A DNA stretch of 64,000 nt, from positions 35,097,679 to 35,161,678 of the forward strand of contig OY744614.1 of NCBI GenBank assembly GCA_963556255.1. The letters run 5' to 3'. A program made the position numbers and the translations under genes. The notes beneath the pieces are model-generated. The model ran no database searches, had not been told where the DNA came from, and saw only the letters and a program-made list of their open reading frames with translations. The first letter of the stretch is position 1, and each line of letters begins with the position of its first letter. This stretch comes from Allolobophora icterica (taxonomy: Eukaryota; Annelida; Clitellata; Crassiclitellata; Lumbricidae). Positions 1 through 11,494 of the stretch are shown here, one piece after another.

Positions 1-226
1 GTGTTGTTTGAATGTGTTGTTACCTTACAAATCAGACTCCGAGGTGAAGACAAGGGCTCCGTGGGAAAATTTATTTAAAAAATTTCTAGTCCCATTTAAA
101 TCAGTTAAACTGGCTCACTGTTTAAAAATATTGTACCAGAATATGCTTTTTTAGGTAGGGGTTCCGTCAAAACATTTTCAAGTCAAAAGGGTTTCCTAGC
201 CTATAAAGATTGGGAAGCACTGCTGT
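1..226. mobile_element. Possible terminus of a hAT-like element
   Basis: The stretch ending near 226 (GATTGGGAAGCACTGCTG) inverts to CAGCAGTGCTTCCCAATC, which resembles the CAGTGGTTCCCAA-type ends of many hAT transposons. The other end would lie left of the window, so no target duplication can be tested. Confidence 0.25.
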
Positions 227-825
227 AAAGCATTAACTTTATAAATGAAAATTATGTCAATTCTTACAACATTTGATTCTTTTAACTAAGTCCTTTATTA
301 AATTATGGAAAATAAAAATTCAGTTAATTAACAAAATAATTCAGCAAAGAATGTATCCTATGCATTGTTTCATTTATGAACAACGTTCGAGAATTTTGCA
401 ATGGTTCTTACACTATTAACATTACAACAGTAACACTCATTCTGCAGATGAAATTCAAAGTCAAAGAATATTAATCAGAAAAATGCATAAATAAAGTATT
501 TCCATCATATAGCAATGACAGCACAGCAACAGTCATTCCGTACAGCAAACCGTATCATTAAATGATCACATTAACTGCAACTGCACAATTCTGTAAAGAA
601 CCCCTGACATTATAAATTAGGATCACTAGCAAAACTGAGCATGCCAATATTAGGCTCCCGTGTACATGTCGCACAACATATACACAACGCCAATTTAAAG
701 TAATGCTTACTAACAACAAACAAATATCATTCACAAATGCAAAGTGCAGCAATGAAATTATATATAATTTCACTATTCATCACACTGAACAATGATACAG
801 CAAACAAATAAATTACATTAATAAA
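227..825. other. AT-rich intron sequence, nothing recognised
   Basis: Probably myosin IX intron. AT-rich, with no exon, repeat array or element seen. Confidence 0.4.
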
Positions 826-827
826 TA

Positions 828-1624
828 CACAGTGAGTCATTAAAAAAACGTGTCCCTATATAACCTCAAATAATTCGTGCGTATAACCATCAATTTTAAT
901 GAAACTTCATAATAATGAAGCTTGATAGTCCAGCTAAGTGCTGTATATATTATTTTTTTTTTAAAGCTGAACCCGCCTAAACTATAATTATGTCACGACA
1001 ACCCTCGGAAAAATGGTGTTTACCAAGGAAGATAAACATTTCATAACCCCAAAAGAATACAAAAAATGACAATGCGAAACGATTTTTAAAGGAATTTTCA
1101 GATAAAGGGTTGATTCATGGTAGATTTAATGTTCTTCTTTCAAAGACCGATAAAACTGAATCTTTATTTTTTATCGTCGACCAGGTAGAGGCCGCCCGCT
1201 AACGGCCAGGTCGGTTGACAATGAGACTTTTGAGTTACTGCAAACTGAAACACCTGATTTCATTCCGCCTACTTTGTGGCTACCTAACATACCTGATTTA
1301 AATCCGGTAGAGTGTAAAATATGGAGCGTCGTGCAAGAAAAGGTGTACAGATATCGAATACATGATGTCAACAAGTTGCATCATCGAGTTTTAGAGGAAT
1401 GGGACGAATTGGATCAGAGCGTCATTGAAGTCAGTCAAGCAGCGGTGTATGAGTATTTGCGCATGCGTGGATGCCCAAGGAAGTCAATTTGAACTTAAAC
1501 ATTAAGGTTTTTAATGCTCTCTACTAACTCCTCTACCTTTACTGAAAATTTCTTTGACATAAACTTATATCTGAGGAAGTTATAGCAAAGTTTGGAGGGA
1601 CACGTTTTTTTATGACTCACCGTG
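828..1624 (+). mobile_element. Tc1/mariner-type element, internally deleted
   Basis: Terminal inverted repeats of about 29 bp (CACAGTGAGTCATTAAAAAA at 828 and its near-exact inverse ending at 1624) are flanked by the TA target duplication at 826-827 and 1625-1626. The plus strand keeps a helix-turn-helix remnant (around 1085-1160, reading RFLKEFSDKG) and the C-terminal end of the transposase at about 1255-1490, with the signature LPNIPDLNPVECKIW. The central part holding the first two catalytic aspartates is missing: about 800 bp remain of the usual 1.3 kb. It sits in a myosin IX intron or 3' of exon 4, in the opposite orientation to the gene. Confidence 0.9.
1255..1492 (+). pseudogene. Mariner transposase C-terminal remnant
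   Basis: An open frame of 72 codons (ATG at 1274) encoding the end of a mariner-like DDE transposase: LPNIPDLNPVECKIWSVVQE, VYRYRIHDVNKLHHRVLEEW and the C-terminal helix. The conserved PDLNPxE block carries the third catalytic acidic residue; the first two are absent. Not functional. Confidence 0.85.
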
Positions 1625-1809
1625 TATATTCAAAACCTAGGTACAATATTAACTACTCCATAACTCCACAGCAAATATAAAATATACCTTAACAAAATAT
1701 CACAGAGATGGAAACTGACAGAACAATATAAGCAGACATACAAGACAGGAGCAACAAGCACAGACACACACCCACCCACACATACAAAAGATAGTCAGTC
1801 AAGGTTCAC

Positions 1810-1909
1810 CTGGTTCAGATAGAAGTACTCTCTGGCAGCACCAAGACAGAAGGCGTCGACATCTGCTGGACTGGCTCCCGCCAACAGATAGTAGAAGACG
1901 TGGTAGTTC
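1810..1909 (-). CDS. MYO9: Myosin IX coding exon 4 (motor head), gene continues off the left edge
   Basis: A 100 bp exon with acceptor ATGCACAG and donor GTGAAC. It completes the arginine codon from the previous exon and encodes NYHVFYYLLAGASPADVDAF, then CLGAAREYFYLNQ. RNYHVFYYLLAGA is a strong myosin-head signature. It leaves in phase 0. No further head exon was found between 1 and 1809, so the remainder of the motor, the IQ motifs, the C1 domain and the RhoGAP domain expected of class IX must lie beyond the left edge. Confidence 0.94.
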
Positions 1910-1910
1910 C

Positions 1911-4900
1911 TGTGCATCAGCATAACACTTATCTTATCCGTCATGTCATAATGAGCTAACAACTGGATAGCCTGCTTGCCATAAGGTAAGGTAATCAATC
2001 TCTCATTTATTCCTCAGTGGCATAAACAGGACTCAGGCTGAAGGTCATTTTGGCTTAAGTGTACACACGGCAACAACAATCCAACAGATAGACATAAACC
2101 TGTCTTACAGGTTACCATAAGCGTGCCAGCAAGTTGTCAATTTGTCAAATAATGCACTCAGAGTGCAATTTTGAGAGGCAATCTGTAACCCGGATCAACA
2201 AACATGTTATCTAACCATTGTGGGCTAAATATTTGTGCGCACCCATCAGCAAGTTGCTTGTTTGTGACTGCTCGACGATCATTAAGTGCTGTATGTATTG
2301 ATATGGGTATCAGTTCAATACTAAACAAGTTGCCATTGCTGTATTAACCCTTTGTACAGGACCTAGAGATCAGCCCACTGCCAATGGATAACAAAGATAG
2401 AGGAAATGAGTGCCGACATCACACAATAACTCAATGGGTTATGTCCAGTAACTTCAGCTACTTGAAAATGAAGACAAATTTATTACAGATCAGCTTGGAA
2501 GGGTTATAGTTTGCGCAATGCAAGACCATAAAGAGTTTCAGGTCTCCAGAGACCAGGACAATGGTGACAATGACAATTAATACCTAATTGTTATCTAACT
2601 GCTGCTGGCCCTAAGACCTGGAACGGGCTCCCAGTAGCGCTTCGTCTGGTCCCAAAAGATCACTCTACTACTTTTTATACTAATTTAGACTATTCTTTTT
2701 ACCCGTGGCTGGACTGGGAGCACTCCTGAGTAAACAGCCTTGAAGGGGTGCTATATGAATGTTCATTAATAATAATAAAAAATAATAAAAATAAAAATAA
2801 AAATAATAATAATAATAATAATAATAATTCCATTCTCTGTTATAACTTGCAGCAATTTCCACAACAAAAATTAACAAACCAAGTGTTTGACAATTAATTA
2901 TTCATATGATGGCTATTTATTATTGCAAAAAAACATTACACATTAGCTAATTGTGATATCCTTGTGCCAGTGTTTCAATTTTAATCTGTTTGACACAGTC
3001 AACTGCCAGTCAATGACTACAGACAGCAGCCCACGTCTAAAGGGCATTTGTCACTGCCCAAACAGGCAGCACGTCTCAATCAAACTGCTCATGACTTGAA
3101 ATCGTACTGGCAATTTGTTGTAGGGTCATGCAAATTTTTACGGACAAGTTATCCTATTGTTGTCTGTTGCTGTCACCTCAGTCCAGAAAGACAACGAACA
3201 ACAAAGTCTTCAGCGTCAGGCATAGTTGATGGAGAAAGACTTGGTTAACAATTTTCCAATAATTACACAAATAATATTACAGTAATACTTTTCATAGTGC
3301 TTCATTATAAAGAGGTTTCACCATGATAGGGTCATGGCATTCTACAGCTGAGACCACTATTTAAAAGCAATTTAGAACATGGAACTCAACTCATATTTTA
3401 ACAGTTATATATAATATAAAAAAACTACAAGTGTGTCTAAAACCTAAACTCCATAACTAATGAATAGGATAAAATTAAGTTTCAAACAGCTATGTCGCAA
3501 TCCTATAAGAAATACTAACAAGTAATCATAATTATGTCAACAACCCATAATATCAAACTGGCTGTGGCATGACACACACCGCAAGCTTCGTGACAATATG
3601 ATCTGACATTTTAAAGTCTGATTATCAGACTAGTCACATATATCTGTTACTTCAAGACATGACAAAACCAGTACTATGTCTTCGCCTACGCAGCTACTCA
3701 TCGGCCAAGCAACAATGCCCCACAGTTCATCGTCATAATACGCAGCTGAGACATTAATAGGTCTAACGGAATATCTCCGCCTTTGTGAGACAGTGGAGCA
3801 CACAAACATAGGCACTCAGCAGAGAACTCTCCCCAAACACAGTGTGACCCCATTACGATACAACTACTACCTACTGCTAGACATTCAACGTTAATATCTA
3901 GTAAATGCAGACACTTGATCAGCAATATTTCCTCAAAGAAACATTGCATGGTTTCTAAATCTGCTGCATTGTAAGATTTCTTCCATTGTAAATTTAAAAT
4001 GTTAATATTATTTTATAAATGGTTGACCATATTTGCGGCCTGTTGAGCCACAAAGCAGCTGCGGTACGGCCAAGCAGTCATACAGCGCAGTCAGACTGCC
4101 CTGCGACACGTGTTGTCTGGCAAAAAACACAGCACATGTGGTCTACAGGCAGAAATTTTTCGTTCGACTACCACTGAAGCCACACTTAGTGCAATACACG
4201 ACATAATGTCCATCTGGTTTAGCATGTCTTGTAATACAGAGTGTCCAAGTCCACCTTGAAACAGTCACAGCGCAGAGATACAGACTGTACACAGTACACT
4301 CTATCCGTAATTTAATGTCATTAGGTCCAAATTAAGACTCACCTGTATCAACTTGCTTACCCACCCAGTCCCACCCACCCACCCACCCACCTACCACACC
4401 CTGGCTTCTGATTCCCCTGTCCTATAGTAGATTTTGTCCAAGCTTCATATAAGTCTGCAGTTTTTACTAAATTTCACTTCAGCAACCATCAGTTAATACC
4501 CTTGGACATTATGACAAAGTGCTGGAGAAGTTATTAGATAGAATTAGATAGGGAAGACATACACACACATTTGCTTAGTGCCATGAGCTGAAGCTAGTAA
4601 TCACATAGCAGTGCTATATAAATATAAGAACCAACACTTATTGGTAGTTATTCATACTTCGACTACACGTTTCTCTGACAATATGGGCCACATTAGTGTC
4701 CGCAGTTGTCAGATGTTACTGTCAAGAAGACAGTAGTATTCAACTGCATGATCATCTTTCAGTTTCACTTTAGATGAACACATTGTTTAAGCTTTTTCAT
4801 TATGTAGCTTGTACTCTGATAATGTATGTTGTACTACACCTTAAATAATTTATTATTTAGACTTACAGGCGTGAGCTCAGATTAGATTAAAGCTGATCCA

Positions 4901-4934
4901 ATTAGAATTAGTGCTCATTATTAGTAACCGTTAC
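1911..4934 (-). other. Myosin IX intron 3
   Basis: Lies between coding exons 4 and 3. Contains a LINE 3' fragment (2604-2830) and a short CCCA run near 4370-4393. Otherwise unique AT-rich sequence without supported coding potential. Confidence 0.7.
2604..2830 (+). mobile_element. LINE 3'-end fragment with A-rich tail
   Basis: The frame reading KTWNGLPVALRLVPKDHSTT then FYTNL, followed by a stop at about 2727, matches the C-terminal tail common to CR1/L2-like LINE reverse transcriptases. It is followed by GTGCTATATGAATG and a (AAT/AAAAT)n tail at 2764-2826, the usual 3' terminus. Heavily 5'-truncated. Confidence 0.7.
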
Positions 4935-4997
4935 CTTTCGTTGGAAGCCTGTGACACAATCCGTGACTTTTCCAGCAAATACTTTTCCACGCTGGCC
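4935..4997 (-). CDS. MYO9: Myosin IX coding exon 3 (motor head)
   Basis: A 63 bp exon, too short to stand out as an open frame, found by searching the minus strand for the missing piece of the head. It is bounded by acceptor TTCCAG and donor GTAACG and encodes G-ASVEKYLLEKSRIVSQASNE, then AG of an arginine codon. The segment EKYLLEKSRIV is the conserved myosin sequence that follows switch I. Entry in phase 2 and exit in phase 2 agree with both neighbouring exons. Confidence 0.93.
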
Positions 4998-5997
4998 CTG
5001 GAATTAGACAGCACAATGATGACAGACCAATCAATCGCAATCAAGAAATGTCCGAGAGTGAAGATAAAGTGATTGAGATCAATTAATCGGATATATATTT
5101 AATTTAGTAACCACACTCAGGCATCGCTATCTAATACACACTGCATCAACTTATGGCTGTAACATTATCAAGCCACAGAAGACTAAGGGTCTAAGAGTTC
5201 AACCCCAAAGACAGGCACATGGGAACTGGGGTAATGGTGACTGCTGCCTGCATGTATATATAATATATAAGCATGTATCATATATATATATGCATTTACT
5301 ATCTATATATAATACACATAGTCATATATATTATATATAATACATTTGCATTATATGTATAAAACAAGTAAATAGGGACAAACATCTGCGCCCCTTGGAA
5401 TGATTCATCAAGTTTTGGCTACACATAGACGTAATAATTGCCACCACATTAGTGCTTAGACTTGGTAGCCTTCTAAACTTTAGTTTAACTCCAAAGTGAG
5501 CAACCATCTGTTGATATCTTCTACATTAAGATAACAGCCCAACAGAGCTTTTCAACTCAGGTTAATCCATGTGAGGCTCCGTCCAAGCACGACTTCAGAC
5601 TCAGGGTGTCGGGCGGTCACGACTTTGGTCTTCGAATGCCTGTGGACGGGCAACTCTGTATTTCTGGCTAAGGGCCTGGTGGTAATGCTGGGAATTCATA
5701 TGCCACAGTGGTTCAAAACACAACCTGTTGTTAGAAAGGCCACTGGCTACTCAGCCAAGCAACTATAATGTCAATATATTACTTGACTTTCAAACAAATG
5801 TCAGCTGCACAGCTTTGCAATAGCTCTTAAACCGTCGTTTCGTGTCCGTGATCGTACAAGCTTCGGACTGCTCAGAAACATTAGCTGACGATAAAACACA
5901 GAAAATGTAATACTGCTTTACCTCAATTAATTCAGAGTAATTAGTTTATGGACATTCGGACGACTCTACAAGACATGAGGGTTGCATGCAAACATAC
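4998..5997 (-). other. Myosin IX intron 2
   Basis: Between coding exons 3 and 2. Holds AT-rich, partly palindromic TATA sequence at about 5253-5350. No coding exon or transposon end was recognised. Confidence 0.7.
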
Positions 5998-6092
5998 CCG
6001 TGAACCGATCCATTAGCCCTGTAGTTGACTTGAACAAATTTGCCAAACCGGCTCGAGTTGTTGTTGTGAACTGTCTTCGCATTTCCAAACGC
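5998..6092 (-). CDS. MYO9: Myosin IX coding exon 2 (switch I region)
   Basis: This 95 bp exon is bounded by an acceptor reading TTCGAACAG and a donor GTATGT. It encodes [20 protein letters not shown] followed by [11 protein letters not shown] and two bases of a glycine codon. NNNSSRFGK is the switch I nucleotide-binding motif found in all functional myosins. It joins the phase-0 end of the first exon without a break (GVGPVLE then AFGNAKT), exactly as in known class IX heads. It leaves in phase 2. The intron between this and the first exon is about 4.5 kb. Confidence 0.95.
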
Positions 6093-9000
6093 CTGTTCGA
6101 AAAAACCACCAGCATGTATGCTCAATCCAGTAAAATACCCAGCATATGGCCTTCTCCTACCTACACAGTAGGATGGCAAGGCCAGATTACAAGTTTATAA
6201 ACTAAGTTAGCTTGGAAGGAAGAATGCTCTTAACAACAAGGCCCAGTAATAGCAGAACAAATCACAATTCATTTAAATTTACTACTATCAATAGTAATTT
6301 ACTAAATTTGTCATCTAATTTTATTATCTAGTTTACTAACTTTACTATACAAGACAAGTTATGGACCTAAGTAAGATGGAAGAGTTAGTAAATCATGTGA
6401 AAGTAATGTCTAGTAAAAACAGCAGACAATAAATGCATCCAGAATACTCAGAGATATCAATGACACTTATGAAATAATCAGGCAGCCACTTAGTCACAGC
6501 TAGACATTACCTGTTTTGTCCTAATGTGTCAGTAGTCTGTTACCATGTTCTTTTGACACACATAGTTTTACCGCTAGCATTCTCAAGGTAAACGTGTTAC
6601 TGACTGACAGAGTACACAGATTTCACATAGGACAGAAGTTATAACATCCAACACCATTCCTGTCTTTGTGTATAATCTTTAACATTATTGGCAACATTAC
6701 AAAGCCAAATATGTACATCTATAAGTATATTATACACTAATCAGTCAATTCAATGGATATGTGTCCAGAGTCAATCAGAAGGTAATCAAGCAAGGATTTT
6801 CTTTGGATAGAATTCATAAATTATTGCTTTCTTTAGCCCAGCTTGCAACGTTTGACTCTTTGCTAGTCCAACACTCTAGGGATTCATCAGCTCGAAAACA
6901 CACCATTAAAACTTACTATTCCCAGATGTGCAGAATAAGCATTTCCTACAGATCTCTACTGAAACACAGTAATAGCAGAACAGCAGACTCATCACCAAAA
7001 TTTACTGTGCCACACAAAGACTGGAAACCATTTACGTTAATCTCAGTTCTCAACAGTCAATTTGGCCAAGGAACTAAGCAGTGTACAAAGCAGTGGGAAC
7101 ACGCTGGGTGTTAACAGAAGCCACTTAGACATGCATATCTCTGCTGGTGTCCCGTTAACGCTGATTATTCAACACGGCACTTCAGCTTTGTAGACATAGC
7201 AGACTTCCAGCATGTCTTGGGAAACTGGTAGGGCACATATTCGACATTGTTGTGTTGATGATGATGATGATGATGATGATATGATGATGAGTTCTCTGCT
7301 TTTGTGCCACCCAGGGATGAGATGACTGAGGTGGTTTCCCGTTGCCTTCCTCACAGACAATACTGTGGGTGACCAACTTGTCGAAGGTCACTACACAGTA
7401 GCTTCATCAGATTCAAACATCCAATCCTCCAGTTACAAGGCACAGAACATACCACTACACCACTGCGTCCCCTCACACTACATATCTATGTACAAAGAAT
7501 TAGGTAAACACAACATAAAAGCACACAGTACAGATATAATAAATACTTTTATTTTGTATTCGAGATCATTAAGGTCAATTGCTCACAAGAGAAAACAATC
7601 ATAACGCAGACAATAGCCTAGCTCAATGGGCACAAAACCGGATATATAACGACTGCTGACAGCTAACCATCCACATACATTCATCATAGGTTTGGGAAGA
7701 GAAAACTGCAAGAACCGCTGGGGCTGCAGTCATAAGATAAACAATTAGCATTCATGAGACATTATTGTGGCAAACCTGTTCATAGGCTCAAATTATCTGA
7801 AGCAGAGTAATTGTTACTCACAGACATTACTGTGGCCGCTCACAGTATTCAGAAGGGTCAGTCTGTGAACCACAATAACTGTGCTGTGTTACTGACACTT
7901 TATGTCTATGAGTATTAATGGCCTACTACTGGAAGGAGTGTGAAGACAACTGGATAACTTGGGCATGTCATAAGCTGAAATAAAATTGAATTGAATTTAG
8001 TTCAAGGAATAAGCTTCACTGAGTGCTGGATACACACAAGCATCAATTTTCCAAGTATCCATCAGTTTTCCAGTTTACCGAGAATTTAACAGATCTATTC
8101 AGAAAGTCTAGAGTGGTGCAGGCAGCGGGGCTGAGATTTTGGAAAGCAACGCTGCAAAGCAAACTAATTTTCCAAATATGGGCAACTGAATTGCCAAGAA
8201 AATCAATTTCCATGCTGCAAATTCCGGATACTCTGTACAAATTCTTCCAGGAATTCTGCTGTCTTAGCCAAGTCATCAAAACTTTGGGCAACACCAAATG
8301 CACTGTACAAAGACTTCTCACAACTGTCAAAGAACTTGTAATTACTAGGCAGAACAAGGCAACCTCCCACGCCGTTTAGGCATAATTTTTGACCGCACCA
8401 TATCTTTTCTGACCAAGCCATCAGGCCATGCCTAAATCAGTCTACTTTCAAATCTGAGCTCCCCACTAGTTGTCTTGAAATTTCAACTAACTCTAACTGG
8501 TAGGTCGCAAGCATTCCACCTATAAGGTAATGTTTGACCTTATGACATTCAAGGATTTACCTTATAGAAAGAAATTTCATCAGGTGTTGAGTTATGCTTC
8601 ATGCAACGTGCCTCAATTCATCTAATAATTAGGAAAAACTGTCTGGCAGTATGGAACACTAAATGCTTTGACATCAGAGTTCATCTATGTCTGGATATTC
8701 TAGCCACAGTGTTTGCTGTCACACCACATAACTTTTGTGTTGTACTGATGAATTTAAGTACGGTCAGCACCGTTTATAGAACAAAATACTCAGCACGCTT
8801 CTTGGCACAGAAACCCCGCAGAAACAGAAGATTCTCCGACTCTGATCTGCAACGCTCCTACTTCCCATGTACAGTCATAACTATTAAACCTGTGGAATGT
8901 GGTTCCACAGTCCAGTGCTGCACTGTGGAAGTTCTAGCCTAAGGCACAAGGAAATTCTGAATGGAGACAGCCATGAAGATGGTCAAAGAATGTGGGAGGA

Positions 9001-10597
9001 GACTGGAAGTTATCTGGAAGCTAGGCCTTAAAGCAATCTGGCAGCAATAGACAAAGCCTTGGATTGTCTATGAGATAAGCAACAAATGATGTTGGCAGTG
9101 GAAGTAATGAAACATATGGGCGAATTGCCAAAGACACTTGAAGAGTGTACTTCATTAACAGCATGCTTGTTTGCACCCAGCATGTATATGAAAAGCTAGC
9201 CAAACATCTCAGGCACAGAAATTAACAGGTAATCATATGACCTGCTGGTCAAGATTAACAAGCTGCCCTTTGACCGGGACTGTTACGCAAGCCAACTTGT
9301 ATCAGCTGCTAAAGACTGCTAACACCTGAACATTCAAGTCTAGGGTAATCCATACACTACTACATCCGGTATAACTGTCAAAACACTTCAAGGAGGAGCC
9401 TGGACTAAAATGACTAATCCCTGTTGTGGTTAAAGGGTTAATGAATGGGGACCAAGAAAGTGAATGAGGAAGCTGGTAAGAGGGAGGGTAGAAGCAACTC
9501 ATTTGTTTATAAACCCCCATGAATGCCTCAGACCCCTGGATCATTGGGCTGAGGTGCAAACACAGACCCAGTAACAGGACACCAATTTTAACCCCCAAAC
9601 TCCAGCTCATATACCCAGCTTGCCCACACGGCCTGGTAACCTATGAATGGTAACTCACCCAAGTAATAACAAACATGACATTGCTTGACTGTGCTTGCCA
9701 GCATCGTATCCACAGCAACAAGCTTGTACCCAAATGGTCAATGTGGACATGGCCTGCATCAGCAACTAAAGACCATGCTGACAGCGATGATAAATGGATA
9801 GTAAATTGATAATCAATCCCATGCATTCACTGTCATAGTATCAATTTTTGATAAATGGTCAGACCTTGGCCTCCATGAAATATTCTGTCTACATCGATCG
9901 AAAGAGAAAGAATCATTTTCTGAGACATCAAGTAGTACCAATATATTATTATGAACATAAACCTTCAAGTCCCAGACATTCGTTCAGAAATGGAGTTCAA
10001 ACTTTCTCTGGCTACACTCGATCTAAACTCCATGCAAGTCAACAGCAAGATATGACAGTAGATAAAGTCACTAATGCGTCATGATACAGCACTTGGGTGT
10101 GGTACTTTAAAATGTGCTATATTAATTTCCTGTATTAAGTGCAGTACACATACATATATACATACACACACACATACAGATATACATGCACAACAGTGCA
10201 TATAAATATATATACATACATACAGATGGCCAATGCTCTGCTGGCAGCAGACACTACTTTACCTTAATGTGTATACAAAACTTAAACTTTGGGTAGCCTG
10301 TTCTAGAAAAGACTTCTATCTGAAAAGGATTAAATACTTCTTAAGCAGCTCTGATTTTTTCAAACTTTTCTCTGAAAAGGTAGAGTTTCTGCCTTGTGCA
10401 TGGAAAGGCAAAAAGACGATTCAATGTTGATACGAGCCATTGCTCAAAAATCAAGCTCAACACTTCCAGTTCAATTCAAAGGCACCAACACAGATGGAGG
10501 AAGACCACAACCGAAACAGCGGAAAACCAGCTTTACTTCAGTAAACTTTTTCAACTGTTGCCATAGAAACTGGCGTCTTTAGTCGCCTACAGCTTAC
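6093..10597 (-). other. Myosin IX intron 1
   Basis: Between the switch I exon and the first coding exon, 4.5 kb. Contains a (GAT)n run at about 7255-7290 and a CA/TA-rich patch at about 10145-10225. The open frames here (for example 8023-8379) show no family resemblance and overlap on both strands, so none is called. Confidence 0.7.
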
Positions 10598-11491
10598 CTC
10601 TAATACAGGTCCAACTCCGAGAATGCTCTGCTCAATCCCGTCGCTATAGAAACCCCTCTGACTGAGAGCGGAGAGATGGTGCAGAAGCAGGTTGGTGCTC
10701 TCCGTTTTTCCCGACCCTGACTCGCCTGAGATCACGATGCACTGGTTGGCCCTCGTCTTCATCATCGCATGGTAGGCCGAGTCGGCTATGGCGAAGATGT
10801 GCGGAGGTAAGTCGGAAAGATTCCGGTTCTGATACATCCGGACGTACTTCGGGTTATAGATCGGGAAGAATCGGAATGGATTGATCGAGATCAGGATCGA
10901 TCCTACGTAGGTGTAGATCATCCCGTTATTAAATCTCTTCTTCAGATTTTCCAACAGGGTCGTCTCGTTCAGATCGGGGAGATTACAGAGGTCCTGGTAC
11001 TCCCTATTTCGTGGCTGCTGCAGGAACCGTGTAAGGAAGCCCTCGATGGGGTTCAGTTCAGCTGAGTCGACCCAGACGCCGGCCTTCTGCTGCGGCTCCT
11101 TGCGACGCAGCATGAAGTTATATCCGGGCTGGTGAGCATCGGAAAGACTCGACGACGACGACATGGACAGGCGAGGCCATAGCAGCTGAATCTTGACCGG
11201 GTTCTCGTTCGCATGGAGTCGCCGCTCCTTGCAGATCTGGCCGCCGGAACTGAAGACTTCGGTCAGTTCGTAGTCGTTCGGGTTGCCGAGCGACAACTTC
11301 CTGATCACAGACGTGACAACCTCGTCTGCGCGACTGTTCATCTTGGCCGGGATGGTGACGGGCTCGCCAGCCAAATTGAATACAACGCCATGGAAGACGT
11401 CCACCATGTACGTGTCTGGCCCGGCATTATGGTAGACCGAAGAGACAACGGTGGCTTCTTCACCGCGAAGAGGACCCACTGTGGAAGTCAT
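10598..11491 (-). CDS. MYO9: Unconventional myosin IX, first coding exon (RA domain and start of motor head)
   Basis: This 298-codon exon matches the N terminus of class IX myosins, which are actin motors carrying a RhoGAP tail. Seen: an RA-type (Ras-associating, ubiquitin-like) domain at about residues 28-110, a short serine-rich linker, then the motor head from about 165 with DLCNLPDLNETTLLENLKKR, YTYVGSILISINPF, YNPKYVRMY, and the P-loop GESGSGKT at 256-263. The exon ends in GVGPVLE followed by a GTAAGC donor in phase 0. The start chosen is the ATG at 11491; three bases upstream is CAG at 11495-11497, a plausible acceptor for a 5'UTR intron. Another in-frame ATG at 11500 would add three residues but lies across that acceptor. 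An N-terminal RA domain joined to a myosin head is diagnostic of class IX. Whether this is closer to vertebrate MYO9A or MYO9B was not judged. Transcription runs leftward and the gene continues at 6092. Confidence 0.95.
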
Positions 11492-11494
11492 CGC

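Noticed and set aside
39..39. Prokaryotic features such as CRISPR arrays, operons or phage genes
   Set aside because: Tandem arrays here lack spacer structure, and spliced exons throughout show this is animal nuclear DNA.
8023..8379. 118-codon plus frame and 104-codon minus frame in a myosin intron
   Set aside because: Open on both strands, no recognisable motif, and placed inside an intron with AT-rich composition.
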